Part shown: positions 16,176 to 25,591 of the stretch, one piece after another
Numbering within the stretch: position 1 is the stretch's first letter
Layout of the letters: each line of letters opens with the position of its first letter
DNA from: an uncultured Lachnospiraceae bacterium
GTDB lineage: Bacteria; Bacillota; Clostridia; Lachnospirales; Lachnospiraceae
DNA length: 37,829 nucleotides
Assembly (NCBI GenBank): GCA_947625465.1
Contig: CANQOK010000022.1
Span: forward strand, 1 to 37,829
Reading direction: 5' to 3'
Translations under genes and position numbers: made by a program
The notes under the pieces: model-generated
Database searches by the model: none
What the model saw: only the letters and a program-made list of their open reading frames with translations
What the model was told of the DNA's origin: nothing

Positions 16176-18222
16176 TTCGACTCACCGCCTCTCCATAGAT
16201 TGCTGTAATGAATTCCCAAACCTGCGCAACCAGCACATACATGATAAATGCCATCAGAGCGAAGATAAAGGTTGCGAAGATTGTTAATCCGATTACTTTA
16301 AACGTTTCTTTCACTGAATAGTTGTTAATCTCTTTAATGCTCAGGAAGACCAGAATGACGATCCAAGTCAGCATCGCGATATTACCAAATTCAATGACGA
16401 AAATTTCATTATAGGTTACAACCAATCCGAAAATAAACAGACAAGGCTGAATAATCAGATACGGCGTTAAAGCATATACATAACCATTCAGAATATTCTT
16501 CATGGTTCCTTCACCATCATTGATGGCGCAGATCAGATAGGTAACCGCCGACATAACGATGATCAGACCGAATACGGTCACAAAGTCTGTCGGGATCTCA
16601 TATCTGCCGTCCCGGGCTGTCTTTACGACAAATCCGCTGAAGTACTTATTTACAACCATAATGATCGTGAAGATCAGAGTCAGAATAAAGGCTGTCAGAT
16701 ATGACTGCATTCCGTGTCGCTTTACTTCATAGCAGGCGTCGATCGGATGCCGCATAAAATATTTGCCGTACATCAGACGCTGATAAGTCTTGGTTTCCCG
16801 TACCGGTTTCAAAGCCTTGCGGATCGGATCGTAAATCTTCCACTTCTTATCTGCCTTCTTCAGCAGGATCCATGCAGCGACTACCAATACGATAATCAGC
16901 AGGGAAATAAACAGGTTATCTCTCAGCCATACGTTACGAACTTCCCAGTAGGCGTTGGAATACCCTTCGGTGTCCTTTGCCAGTCTGTAGTAACGCATTG
17001 CCTCTTCGTAGTTGCCTTCCTGGTAGGTCGCCTGACCCATTGCCAGGTTCGCGTAGTCGAACAGGCTGTTCATCATGATAACTTCATTTAAAGGTTCCTT
17101 ACTTGCCGTATACTGGCCTCTCTGATACAGAACCAGGGATTCATGCACCTTCTCGGTAAACTCTGTCTGCTTAAAGATCTGGATCTCACCGCTGACACTG
17201 TCCAGCACATAAATCTTATCTTCTGTGTCTACATCAATAGCGGAAATCTCGTTGAATAAACCGATCCGGTACTCACCGTTATCCTTACCGCCGAATACGA
17301 ACAGCAGAGAACCTTCTTTATTATATTCGAAGATACGTCCTGTCTGTGTTGCTACCAGTACGTTCTCATACTGACCTACCGTAATACATACACCGTCAGA
17401 CGGCGCCAGATCGGTCGTCATCATGTTGACGCCGGCGATATTCAGCTTCTTGATCGGTATTTCCTGATCATCGCCGCCGGTCAGGGTATAAACCAGTCCG
17501 CTGTCGTCAATCGTTAAGTTGGACGCAGCCGCGGGCATGATCGAGATACCGGATGCGTTATCTCCATAAAGGAACCGCTGGAAGATCTGCATAAATGTGG
17601 CAACTGAGGTGTTGGTACCGAAATATCCCAGGAACTGACCGCCGTCATTCGGGGTGATCTGGATAATACCGTTTGTATTACCATCACTGATGATGTACAT
17701 GGTGCCGCCTTCGTTTACCGCGATCTTTACCGGTCTGTACGGAACGGTCTTCCCGCCGTATAACAGGCTGTCAGGACGTCCGTATCTTACGACTTCCTTA
17801 CCTTCTTTATCGAACTGGACTACAAATCCGTCCTGTCCCTGAACACCGTAGTCAGCTATATAAACATCGCCTTCCGCGGTTACAAACAGACCTCTGGGAT
17901 CCTCCAGAACGCCTTCGCCGAATGTCCGGATCAGATTGCCTTTCCGGTCGCTGACAACAACTCTCTTATTCGCCGTATCGGCAATATACAGGTTGCCGTC
18001 GTCTCCGACCTTCATATCTCTCGGCGCATTCAGTCTTGTGTCGCCTATCTGAACCAAGGTCTGATATGGCGTATAGGCCGTCTGTGTTTCAATCAATTCA
18101 CCATAGCCATTCTGCGAGAATGTCCTATATGGCACATCAGCAGCTGCCGTAATAGGCTGGATCATCATAACAACGATCAGGCAGAAGGTAAAGATGAATG
18201 ATACTCTAGATATTTTTTTCAT
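16162..18222 (-). CDS. NHL beta-propeller / TPR / YIP1-domain membrane protein
   Basis: A 686-aa protein with four parts. A signal peptide (1-28) leads to an extracytoplasmic NHL-type beta-propeller (about 50-350), with repeats such as APRDMKVGDDGNLYIADTAN and DPRGLFVTAEGDVYIADYG. Two TPR-like helical repeats follow (about 355-430, including YQEGNYEEAMRYYRLAK). One membrane span (437-454) and a basic cytosolic linker (455-500) connect to a C-terminal YIP1-like domain with about five spans (507-526, 547-567, 580-603, 612-630, 642-668). The ATG at 18222 has GGAGG. It sits in the centre of the importer operon, between the two permease pairs. The function is unknown; a structural or sensory role for the importers is inferred from position. 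Confidence 0.82.
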   Translation of the reverse strand: MKKISRVSFIFTFCLIVVMMIQPITAAADVPYRTFSQNGYGELIETQTAYTPYQTLVQIGDTRLNAPRDMKVGDDGNLYIADTANKRVVVSDRKGNLIRTFGEGVLEDPRGLFVTAEGDVYIADYGVQGQDGFVVQFDKEGKEVVRYGRPDSLLYGGKTVPYRPVKIAVNEGGTMYIISDGNTNGIIQITPNDGGQFLGYFGTNTSVATFMQIFQRFLYGDNASGISIMPAAASNLTIDDSGLVYTLTGGDDQEIPIKKLNIAGVNMMTTDLAPSDGVCITVGQYENVLVATQTGRIFEYNKEGSLLFVFGGKDNGEYRIGLFNEISAIDVDTEDKIYVLDSVSGEIQIFKQTEFTEKVHESLVLYQRGQYTASKEPLNEVIMMNSLFDYANLAMGQATYQEGNYEEAMRYYRLAKDTEGYSNAYWEVRNVWLRDNLFISLLIIVLVVAAWILLKKADKKWKIYDPIRKALKPVRETKTYQRLMYGKYFMRHPIDACYEVKRHGMQSYLTAFILTLIFTIIMVVNKYFSGFVVKTARDGRYEIPTDFVTVFGLIIVMSAVTYLICAINDGEGTMKNILNGYVYALTPYLIIQPCLFIFGLVVTYNEIFVIEFGNIAMLTWIVILVFLSIKEINNYSVKETFKVIGLTIFATFIFALMAFIMYVLVAQVWEFITAIYGEAVSRIVGN

Positions 18223-18239
18223 ATTTAACCTCCGTTCTA

Positions 18240-19112
18240 TTACTTGATACCGGAATGTGCCATTGTATTCATGACATCCTTCTGTAATGCGATGAACAGA
18301 ATCAGGTTCGGCAGGAACATGATCAGGGATGCGGCGGCTGCCACACCTTGACCGGCTACCGCGTTGTTCGCATTTGCCAGGGTTGTCATATAGAATGCCA
18401 ATGTCTTCATACTATCGGTATTAACATACAGGTTTGAGCTGTCCAGATAACCCCATACCTGCTGGAACGCCATGATGATACCGGTTGCTAACGCCGGCTT
18501 GATCAACGGAATGATGATCCTGGTAAATACGGTCCACTGCGTGGCCCCGTCCACCACCGCCGCCTCGATCAGCGAGTCGGGCAATCCGTCGATAAACTGC
18601 TTGATCAGGAAGAGGCTGACCGGCATGGCTAACAACGGGAAGATGTGAGCCAGATATGTATTTGTCAGGCCAAGTCCTTCAATGATCAAATATCTCGGAA
18701 TCATAACCGCAGCCGGAACGAACATCAGGGCTGACTGGTTAACTTCAAAGATAAATCCTCTTAATCCGAATTTCAGTTTGGAAAGCGCGTAGGCAGACAT
18801 AACGGAGATCAAAGTACCGATCCCGACAACTGCCAGCGTAACGATCAAACTGTTAAATACATACTTACTAATCGGAATTCCCGCGCTCCTTGCCGACTTC
18901 ATCAGAGAGGAGAAGTTATCCAGCGTAGGATTCTTCACGATGAAGCTGGGCGGGAACGCAAACAGTTCCGTCATTGGTTTAAACGCGTGACATATAATGA
19001 ACACAATAGGCAGAAGCATGAATAAAACCAATGGAAGCATGATAATGTAAATCTTAATCTGACCGCGGTCAAAATGCTTTGGCGCGATCCGATTACCTTT
19101 ATATCCGGCCAT
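18240..19112 (-). CDS. Carbohydrate ABC transporter permease (MalG-like), pair A
   Basis: A 290-aa inner-membrane permease of normal family length with about six membrane spans. The EAA loop is LIEAAVVDGATQWTVF followed by TRIIIPLIKP (about 182-205). The last residues (MNTMAHSGIK) match the usual short tail. The ATG at 19112 is preceded by GGAGGAGG. It forms a pair with the permease at 19126 (13-bp gap) and lacks the extended termini of pair B. Confidence 0.93.
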   Translation of the reverse strand: MAGYKGNRIAPKHFDRGQIKIYIIMLPLVLFMLLPIVFIICHAFKPMTELFAFPPSFIVKNPTLDNFSSLMKSARSAGIPISKYVFNSLIVTLAVVGIGTLISVMSAYALSKLKFGLRGFIFEVNQSALMFVPAAVMIPRYLIIEGLGLTNTYLAHIFPLLAMPVSLFLIKQFIDGLPDSLIEAAVVDGATQWTVFTRIIIPLIKPALATGIIMAFQQVWGYLDSSNLYVNTDSMKTLAFYMTTLANANNAVAGQGVAAAASLIMFLPNLILFIALQKDVMNTMAHSGIK

Positions 19113-19125
19113 ATTCTACCTCCTC

Positions 19126-20010
19126 CTATTCTTTCTCACCAAACAGCTTATTCGCTACTTTGGAGAATAACATAATGATCAACAGCAACGCAACGGATAC
19201 GGCTGCCGCGTAACCCATCTCGTACCGGATGAAACCATAGTCATCGATGTGGTTAACGATCAGCTGACCTGCGTAGCCGGGCGTCGGGTTGGAACCGGAC
19301 AGCTGCACACCGATCATACCGTTGTTGAATGTATTTACGACTGCCATAACGGCACCGAATAACATCTGCGGCTTCATGGTGGGAACTGTAATATAGATCA
19401 GTTCCTGTGCACGGTTCTTGATACCGTCGATCGCACCTGCTTCATATAGCTCATCATTACCATTCATAACGCCTGCCAGCATGGACAGGAAACCGATACC
19501 CATACTGGACCACAGACCTACCACAATCATGATCGGCAGCAGATAATCCGCTGAGGACAGGAATGTAATCGGCTGATTAATCAGGCCCCATTCAATCAGG
19601 TAAGCATTGATGTAACCGGTCCGGTCACCAGAGAAAATGATTCTCCACAATACCTGCATGGCTGTACCTGCCGTCAGAGACGGAGAATACAGGATCAGCG
19701 CCAGGATTGTTCTCGGGATTCTTGTCAGCTGTGCGATTGCCCAAGCCAACAGGAACGCCAGAACATAACCGCCCGGGCCTACGATCAGCGCATATGTGAT
19801 CGTATTCGGCAATACATTCTGCATGAAGATCGAGTCACTGGTAAACAGGTTAATATAGTTTAAGAATCCTGCCCATTCCGGAGTCTGGATCGTATCGAAA
19901 TTCGTCAGTGACAATGCGATTGCAACAATGATCGGAATAACGATAAAAATGGCAAACATGATCAGGTATGGAGCAAGAAATATATATGGTGTCGCTTTAT
20001 TTGTTTTCAT
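19126..20010 (-). CDS. Carbohydrate ABC transporter permease (MalF-like), pair A
   Basis: A 294-aa permease with six predicted spans, beginning [20 protein letters not shown] as is typical of the UgpA/LacF group. The EAA loop, [20 protein letters not shown], is slightly divergent (Gly for Ala). The ATG at 20010 follows AAAGGAG with a rather long 12-base spacer. It lies 21 bp after the 1018-aa binding protein, which probably delivers its substrate. Confidence 0.93.
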   Translation of the reverse strand: MKTNKATPYIFLAPYLIMFAIFIVIPIIVAIALSLTNFDTIQTPEWAGFLNYINLFTSDSIFMQNVLPNTITYALIVGPGGYVLAFLLAWAIAQLTRIPRTILALILYSPSLTAGTAMQVLWRIIFSGDRTGYINAYLIEWGLINQPITFLSSADYLLPIMIVVGLWSSMGIGFLSMLAGVMNGNDELYEAGAIDGIKNRAQELIYITVPTMKPQMLFGAVMAVVNTFNNGMIGVQLSGSNPTPGYAGQLIVNHIDDYGFIRYEMGYAAAVSVALLLIIMLFSKVANKLFGEKE

Positions 20011-20031
20011 TTATATTCTGCACTCCTTTCC

Positions 20032-23000
20032 TTATTCCTGACCCAGGATCTTCTTCACGGATTCAACAGTCGGAACCTGATACGGCTTAATGATGTTGCC
20101 CGCGGAATCAATGTAACCGAACTCTTCCAGCTTACGCTGCGTCTCACGGTTAATGTTCTTCACAGCTCCGTCAATCGAAGTACGCAGGTTCTCTCCGGCT
20201 GTTACAACTGCTACATACGCGTTACTCAATTCACGCTCCAGCATGTAAGTACCCGGAATACGAGGAGATTCTGTGATCCAATCCATCTGCTGCAGGATAA
20301 CTTCTTTCGCTTCAGACTTCCACGGTAACTGTGCCAGCGCTTCTTTATTCGCTGAGTTCCAGATGAATTCCTTACCGTATGTAGTCTGCAGAGTGGAACC
20401 GAATTCTACCTGAACGTCAGTGCTCATCCACCACTTCAGATATTCCCATGCAGCCTGTTCTCTGCTGACCTCAGTGCCGTCTGTCTTAACGATCTTGGAC
20501 GCACCGTCCTCAGCCTTAAAGATCATACCGCTCTCTGCGCCGCCGGCTGTCTCACGATGAATATTGCCTTCTTCATCTTCGATACCCGGTACCAGAGCGA
20601 TCTCCCAGGAGTTCTCGATCTCAGGCGCCGCGTTGATCAGCATATTATATACGAAGTAATCGCCAACGCCGATCGGAATATCACCGTTTCTGAAATGCTG
20701 ATAGAAGTTGGTGATCTCTGTCGGGATATTGTAGATCGTAAACAGATCCGTCATCTCCGTCAGCGCTTCCATTTCCTTATCGCCGTTAATGCTGGTGGTT
20801 GCGATGCCATCATCATTATATACGGTTCCGCCGTTCTGGAAAATCATCGGCGTCGTCATTGCCAATGTTCTCTGACCGGTCGTACCTGCGGTCGGATAGA
20901 AGAAATCAAGACCTCTGTTCTTCAGATCCGGAAGCATTGCCTCTACCTCTTTCATGGTATTCGGAACTTTCAGACCAAGTTTTTCCAGAATATCAGTTCT
21001 GTAATACAGTACCCAGAAATAGAAAGTCTCCGGAACCGAATAGATACCACCGTCTATTGTAGAAGGAACCAGCATACCTGCCGGGAACTGGGACAGAACT
21101 TCTTTATAATCTTCAAACTGCGTCAGATCCACTAACGCATTCCGGATCGCCAGCTCATATGGCAGCGCATAGTTGACAGCCATGGCAACGTCCGGCGCTT
21201 CACCTGCCGCATTGGCAAGTACCAGCTTATTCGGGTCGGGCATGATAGACAAGTCTACCTGGATTCCCGTCTTCGCAGTAAAGTCGCTGTCGATCATTCT
21301 CTGGATGATCTCCAGGTACTGTCTGGAACGGTTTACCCAAACCTGTAAATGCGTTTCGTCTACATTATCTACAGAATAGGACTGATCAAAGAAGGAGGAG
21401 AAGAATCTCTTAATGCTCTCCCACAGTGATGCAAAGAATCCCGGTTCATCGGGAATCAGTTCCTCATCCTGAGTCAGATAAATACGGTCAAAAGAAATGC
21501 TGTTTACCATAATATCTGTGATAAAGTTCGCTATGTACTGGTTAACGGAGCTTGCGCTGGACGCCAGCTCTGCTTTTCTGTAAGGGATCTCGTTCGGATC
21601 TTCCCGCAGACTTTCCAGCTGCTTGATCGCGATGCTGATTGAAGAAAGCGCACCCGGATTCTCTACATCCGTATAGCTCTGCAGATTCTCGTATACAACC
21701 TCCAGCTGGGTGATCCATCTGGTCATCATGGTCGTGATATCGGGAACATATTCTTCAATTCTGATCTCTCTGTACTTATCCTGGCTGTTGCCGGCAACCT
21801 TCGTGATCTCCAGGGACAAGTCGTTGACTTCACTCATGATCACATCAACCGTTTCCAGAGCGGTACGGATATTGTCATTGGAAATCGTAAATGACAGGGT
21901 ATGCGCACCCGCTTCCAGATAGATCGCCATATTCTCACCGTCAGCCTGCAGTACATAATTCTCAAATCCGTTGTTGTACATAAACGGATAAGAAACCAGC
22001 TTATCGTTCGGGATCACATCGTCTACCCGGATATCCATAAATACCGGATAGTCCTTCTTGTCATTCTGGCGATAGTGTGCCGCCAGATAGTAATATCCTG
22101 CCTTCTCTACGTTCACATTCCAGGTAACTGTCTGGCCTGCTTCTGTAAAGGAAGAACCGTCAATAATATTCAGTACCTTCTTGCTGGTATCGTAAGGATC
22201 CAGCGCCAGGTCGTACTCATTACCCGGGCGAACGGAGGAATCGTTTCTTACATCCATCTCCTGCGCGTTAATGGTAATGATCGCATCACCGCTCACTTCG
22301 TTCTTCTGATAAGGTGCTACGGCTCTCTCTGCTTCCAGATACATATTGCCCAGCTTAACCTTACCTTCTGTCAACAGGAATGAAATTGTGTTCTCGCCTG
22401 CCTTCAGTTCGATGCCGAGGGGTGTGCCCCAACGGTAGCTGGCATCCATTACATACTTGGACAGCCATTCATCAGACTTAATCGGCGTCGTCGCAATCTC
22501 ATTATCGTATCTGTCATAAGCCTTCTCCTTATCGCGCAGCCACTTGCTCTCAAACACAAGACGGTTTGCTTCATAGAACGGAACCTCTCCGTTCACCTTC
22601 AGCGTGGCTTCAACCGATAAAGTAGAACTCATGTCATATGGCAGATAGTCGAAGTTCATCAGATAAACTCCGTCTTTTTCCACATTGATCTTAAATGTGG
22701 CTTCTTGCTTCAGCTCGCTGAGTTCAACAACCTGGCTGGCTTTGGAATAACCCTGAACTTCACTTGTCTTCTTGGCACCTGTATCTTCGGATACAAGCAG
22801 ATCTGCCAGTTTGTACTCGATCGGATCGCCCGTATACTTGGGCGCCGTATAACCGGCACTGACATTCGTGTAGTTGCTCTCAAGCCGCTCATTCACATAT
22901 GTCTCTGTTGAATCAGCTCCGGCAGCGGCGTCATCCTGTGCCGTATCCTCCGTCGTGTCCGGCGCTGTGCTCTCAGTCTGCTGAGCTGAGTCATCAGCGG

Positions 23001-23088
23001 CGTCCGTTGCCTGAACGCCATATCCGCCTGTCAACACGGAGAGTGCGGTGATCACTGCCACTACCCGCATAAGACCTCTACGTCTCAT
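20032..23088 (-). CDS. Large extracellular solute-binding protein fused to N-terminal beta-sandwich domains
   Basis: A 1018-aa exported protein, about twice the usual size of a sugar-binding protein. After a signal sequence (1-27; no lipobox Cys) and an acidic Thr/Ala/Asp-rich linker (28-65) come two carbohydrate-binding-module-like beta domains (about 85-255 and 270-420; for example NVEKDGVYLMNFDY and NVEKAGYYYLAAHY). A helical region follows (about 430-560). A family 1-type binding domain fills 575-1018 (TGIQVDLSIMPDPNKLVLAN, EAPDVAMA, WEYLKWWMS). The ATG at 23088 has GGGAGG. It is the first gene of the operon. How it is held at the cell surface is unclear, since no lipid site or C-terminal anchor is seen; an uncleaved signal anchor is possible. 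Confidence 0.88.
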   Translation of the reverse strand: MRRRGLMRVVAVITALSVLTGGYGVQATDAADDSAQQTESTAPDTTEDTAQDDAAAGADSTETYVNERLESNYTNVSAGYTAPKYTGDPIEYKLADLLVSEDTGAKKTSEVQGYSKASQVVELSELKQEATFKINVEKDGVYLMNFDYLPYDMSSTLSVEATLKVNGEVPFYEANRLVFESKWLRDKEKAYDRYDNEIATTPIKSDEWLSKYVMDASYRWGTPLGIELKAGENTISFLLTEGKVKLGNMYLEAERAVAPYQKNEVSGDAIITINAQEMDVRNDSSVRPGNEYDLALDPYDTSKKVLNIIDGSSFTEAGQTVTWNVNVEKAGYYYLAAHYRQNDKKDYPVFMDIRVDDVIPNDKLVSYPFMYNNGFENYVLQADGENMAIYLEAGAHTLSFTISNDNIRTALETVDVIMSEVNDLSLEITKVAGNSQDKYREIRIEEYVPDITTMMTRWITQLEVVYENLQSYTDVENPGALSSISIAIKQLESLREDPNEIPYRKAELASSASSVNQYIANFITDIMVNSISFDRIYLTQDEELIPDEPGFFASLWESIKRFFSSFFDQSYSVDNVDETHLQVWVNRSRQYLEIIQRMIDSDFTAKTGIQVDLSIMPDPNKLVLANAAGEAPDVAMAVNYALPYELAIRNALVDLTQFEDYKEVLSQFPAGMLVPSTIDGGIYSVPETFYFWVLYYRTDILEKLGLKVPNTMKEVEAMLPDLKNRGLDFFYPTAGTTGQRTLAMTTPMIFQNGGTVYNDDGIATTSINGDKEMEALTEMTDLFTIYNIPTEITNFYQHFRNGDIPIGVGDYFVYNMLINAAPEIENSWEIALVPGIEDEEGNIHRETAGGAESGMIFKAEDGASKIVKTDGTEVSREQAAWEYLKWWMSTDVQVEFGSTLQTTYGKEFIWNSANKEALAQLPWKSEAKEVILQQMDWITESPRIPGTYMLERELSNAYVAVVTAGENLRTSIDGAVKNINRETQRKLEEFGYIDSAGNIIKPYQVPTVESVKKILGQE

Positions 23089-23188
23089 ATGTTCCTGCCT
23101 CCCTCTTTCATGTATTATAGTCCGGAGATGCCGCTGGTGGTAAGAAGAAATAAGCGGCGCACTCCAAGCGCATATAAACTATGTCAAT

Positions 23189-23217
23189 ATTATATTGATT
23201 TTTCCCCGAAAAGTCAA
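23189..23217 (-). promoter_or_regulatory. Sigma-A promoter of the ABC-importer operon
   Basis: TTGACT (23212-23217) and a perfect TATAAT (23189-23194) are separated by 17 bp on the minus strand. The leader is about 95 bases. A second TATAAT (minus strand, about 23114-23119) with a weak TTACCA -35 lies in the leader. The rest of the 313-bp gap between 23089 and 23401 holds the terminator of the next gene and no further recognisable feature. Confidence 0.88.
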
Positions 23218-23332
23218 GTATTTGGGCAGGGTTTTTTGTACATTTTTAACAGTGCTTTGTGTTTTCTTACGAAAAAAATCCTGTTTTTTTTGCAATATGC
23301 ACGAATTTCTCCGTTTATTTGTGCAGATTGAC

Positions 23333-23367
23333 AAAAAAGGAGATGGGTATTTTTGTTACCCATCTCC
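23333..23367 (-). terminator. Rho-independent terminator of the LamG-like surface protein gene
   Basis: A perfect 11-bp stem (GGAGATGGGTA / TACCCATCTCC) with a 7-base loop is followed on the minus strand by six T residues, 34 bp beyond the gene's stop. Confidence 0.94.
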
Positions 23368-23401
23368 AAATCTGTGATAAAAATCAATCTATGAGTTTGA
23401 A

Positions 23402-24382
23402 TTACTCAGCTTTCTTCTTGCCCTTTGCAACAACTGCAACTGCAACGCCTGCGATCACAACAACTGCTGCAACGCCGATTCCTACATAAAGGCCGACATT
23501 GCTGTTCTCTGCCTTTGTGGTAGTAGCCTTCTTGGTAGCATCCTTGCCGTCATCAATTCTGTCACTCAAGTCAATTGTGGTAGCTTCTGTCGGAGCCGGA
23601 GTCGTCTGATTCTCAACATCAGCTGCTTTTGCTAACTCTGCAACATCAGCATCTGTTAAAGCTCTGTCGAAAACATACAGTTCATCCAGTAATCCAACCG
23701 GGCCGTAATCTGCGCCCCAGGCACTTCCGCCTAACAGAACCCATGTGTCTGCTGTGATAACATCTGTCGGAACATCACCGTTGTAGGTCTTCTCACCGTT
23801 AACATAAATCTGTACTTTACCGTTGTCAAATACGAATGTACATAAATTCCATGTGCCAACCTTCAGAGAAGTAATGGTGGCATCTGCCAGAGCCGGAACA
23901 TCGATATAGCTGCCGCCGCTCTTGTTCCATACCATAGGGCCGTTCTTACCGCCGTCTTCCCATGTCATAGCCTTGATAGAATGCCATGCCTCTGTGCTCT
24001 GATCCTGCTTGCCGATCCAAACGATAGGCTTGTTGCCCTGTGCAGCAAAATTGTCAGACTTCGTTACGAAAGAAATGGTAAATGTACCGCTCTTCGGAAC
24101 AACATCCAGCTTAACTGCGCCGTCTGTACATCCGGACAGATCCAATGCCTTGCCGGTTAAGCCTTCTCCGTAAGTCATCGTCAGCTCTGTCTCATCGCCA
24201 ACCTTACCGTCTGCAGCCGGCTTCGCTACGGTTGTAGCTTCCTTGCCGCTCACTTCATTCTTCAGGTTGTCTTCAAATGTATAGTGACCGATCAGATCTT
24301 TCTCTACATCTGCGGACGCTACTGTCGCACTTGAAATCGTCATAGCCGCAGCAAGTGCTACTGCAAAGATTTTTCTTTTCAT
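23402..24382 (-). CDS. LamG-like surface protein with C-terminal membrane anchor
   Basis: A 326-aa exported protein. The signal peptide MKRKIFAVALAAAMTISSAT is followed by a concanavalin-A-like/LamG jelly roll (about 28-245), with the hallmarks GHYTFEDNLKNEVSG, GKALDLSGCTDGAVKL, WNLCTFVFDNGKVQIYVNGE and LLDELYVFDRALTDADVAEL. A Thr/Asp/Lys-rich spacer (250-295), a membrane span (297-320) and the tail KGKKKAE finish it. Such domains often bind glycans; the ligand here is unknown. The ATG at 24382 follows GGGAGG. It is transcribed alone, between its own promoter and terminator. The signal peptide is almost the same as that of the protein at 25784-26698. Confidence 0.85.
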   Translation of the reverse strand: MKRKIFAVALAAAMTISSATVASADVEKDLIGHYTFEDNLKNEVSGKEATTVAKPAADGKVGDETELTMTYGEGLTGKALDLSGCTDGAVKLDVVPKSGTFTISFVTKSDNFAAQGNKPIVWIGKQDQSTEAWHSIKAMTWEDGGKNGPMVWNKSGGSYIDVPALADATITSLKVGTWNLCTFVFDNGKVQIYVNGEKTYNGDVPTDVITADTWVLLGGSAWGADYGPVGLLDELYVFDRALTDADVAELAKAADVENQTTPAPTEATTIDLSDRIDDGKDATKKATTTKAENSNVGLYVGIGVAAVVVIAGVAVAVVAKGKKKAE

Positions 24383-24431
24383 CTGAAAATCCTCCCTTTC
24401 TTTTTATGTAATACTACATAAGGTTGCTATC

Positions 24432-24460
24432 ATTCTACACTATTTTTTATGCAATGTCAA
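24432..24460 (-). promoter_or_regulatory. Sigma-A promoter of the LamG-like protein gene
   Basis: A perfect TTGACA (24455-24460) and TAGAAT (24432-24437) are spaced by 17 bp on the minus strand, about 50 bp before the start codon. Confidence 0.87.
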
Positions 24461-24469
24461 TAAATTCTA

Positions 24470-24510
24470 AAAAAAAGAAAAGACTGCACGAGCGCCCTCT
24501 TTTTTTAATC
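24470..24510 (-). terminator. Possible terminator after the PD-(D/E)XK protein gene
   Basis: On the minus strand an imperfect hairpin (AAAAGA/TCTTTT arms with a small GC core) is followed by eight T residues, just downstream of the gene at 24546. The stem is interrupted, so the call is tentative. Confidence 0.45.
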
Positions 24511-24545
24511 TTTGTCTGCGGTTTATCGACTTCTGTTTTTCGCTT

Positions 24546-25544
24546 TCAGTGATCTGTTCCGGCCCGCAAACCCAGTACAGTCTCCAGCGACAGCTTCAGT
24601 TTCTGTGCGATGATTTCCGGGCTCAACACGTCCAACAGTTCCCTCGCATTCTCCAGTCGATTCAATTCCTTACCACGTTCCATACCGATTTTTTCTCCGC
24701 GCTCCAGTGCATCCCGCTCGATCGCTTCACTCCAGTTACACATCTCCTCCAGCCTCCCTTCTGTCTCCGGATCCATCCGGATCCCAAACTCTTCCGTTAA
24801 GATCTGCCTCTTCTCTGTAAAACTCAGTTTCAGGGAAAAGATCGTCGTCAGCAGCCGGACCAGCGGCGTACTCTCCCCCGGTTCCGGCAGCTCCTTCGGC
24901 AGCCCGATCAGAATCACCCGCATCAGGTCACACCGCTTCCTGTCTCCGTAATCCCCATACAGGTTCTCCGGCTGGAATGTATACCGGGTCACCGTATTCC
25001 TGGCAGCCGCGGGCGGGTCCGTCAGAATCCAGACAGAATTCACCGTCAGGATCTGTTCATAATGGGAATCCGTAAACTCCCTGCCCTGCTGCGACGATAT
25101 CGCCCGGGAACTGTAAAAAACTGCCCGCGCCTCGATCCAATATCCGGTCAGACCACAGTTCTGTGCTTCCACGTCCACCAGCATCTTTCGGTAACCGTCA
25201 GACTCCCGCTTCGGTGCCAGCGCGGAAACCAGGATATCAAAGACAGTGGCTCCCTCTCCGGGGATCCTGCTCTCCGTATTCTCCCCTGTGATCAGAGGAC
25301 ACCCGTCATCCGCCGGATCGATGAAATACCACTCCCGCTCTCCCGTGCCGACCGGAACTGCGGAAACAGCAGGCGCTTCGATCAGGCGTGCGACCTCCTC
25401 CGGATCCATCCCTTCATATTCCGGGACCACTCCCACCAGAATGTGTGCAAGGATGATCCGGTAAGACAGGATCGCCTTCGCATAGGCGTCATACCGTATC
25501 TTCATGTCCGCGATCTCCAGATCACGGTATAAGCTCTTATCCAT
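24546..25544 (-). CDS. PD-(D/E)XK nuclease / Rpn-like transposase family protein
   Basis: A 332-aa protein resembling the 'PD-(D/E)XK nuclease family transposase' (Rpn-type) proteins common in Lachnospiraceae. The nuclease-like signature is Asp103 in VFDILVS and the Glu126-Ala-Gln128 of LVDVEAQN; a long charged helix with repeated ERGEKIGMERGKE pattern lies near residues 280-305. The start is the ATG at 25544, preceded by an AGAAGG-type site. It stands alone between two surface-protein genes, with its own promoter. No terminal inverted repeats or target duplications were seen, so it does not look like an intact mobile element. Confidence 0.75.
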   Translation of the reverse strand: MDKSLYRDLEIADMKIRYDAYAKAILSYRIILAHILVGVVPEYEGMDPEEVARLIEAPAVSAVPVGTGEREWYFIDPADDGCPLITGENTESRIPGEGATVFDILVSALAPKRESDGYRKMLVDVEAQNCGLTGYWIEARAVFYSSRAISSQQGREFTDSHYEQILTVNSVWILTDPPAAARNTVTRYTFQPENLYGDYGDRKRCDLMRVILIGLPKELPEPGESTPLVRLLTTIFSLKLSFTEKRQILTEEFGIRMDPETEGRLEEMCNWSEAIERDALERGEKIGMERGKELNRLENARELLDVLSPEIIAQKLKLSLETVLGLRAGTDH

Positions 25545-25562
25545 AGGCTGCCTTCTTTCTTT

Positions 25563-25591
25563 ACTATAATATAAATTTATGCATTTTTCAA
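25563..25591 (-). promoter_or_regulatory. Promoter of the PD-(D/E)XK protein gene
   Basis: TTGAAA (25586-25591) and TATAGT (25563-25568) with a 17-bp spacer on the minus strand, about 20 bp before the start codon. The stretch from 25592 to 25728 is very AT-rich, and I see nothing else in it. Confidence 0.72.

Noticed and set aside
23089-23332. Riboswitch in the importer operon leader
   Set aside because: The leader is only about 95 bases, with one small GC-rich inverted repeat and no known aptamer pattern.
24546-25544. Intact insertion sequence around the Rpn-like gene
   Set aside because: No terminal inverted repeats or target duplications were found, and the gene has its own ordinary promoter.
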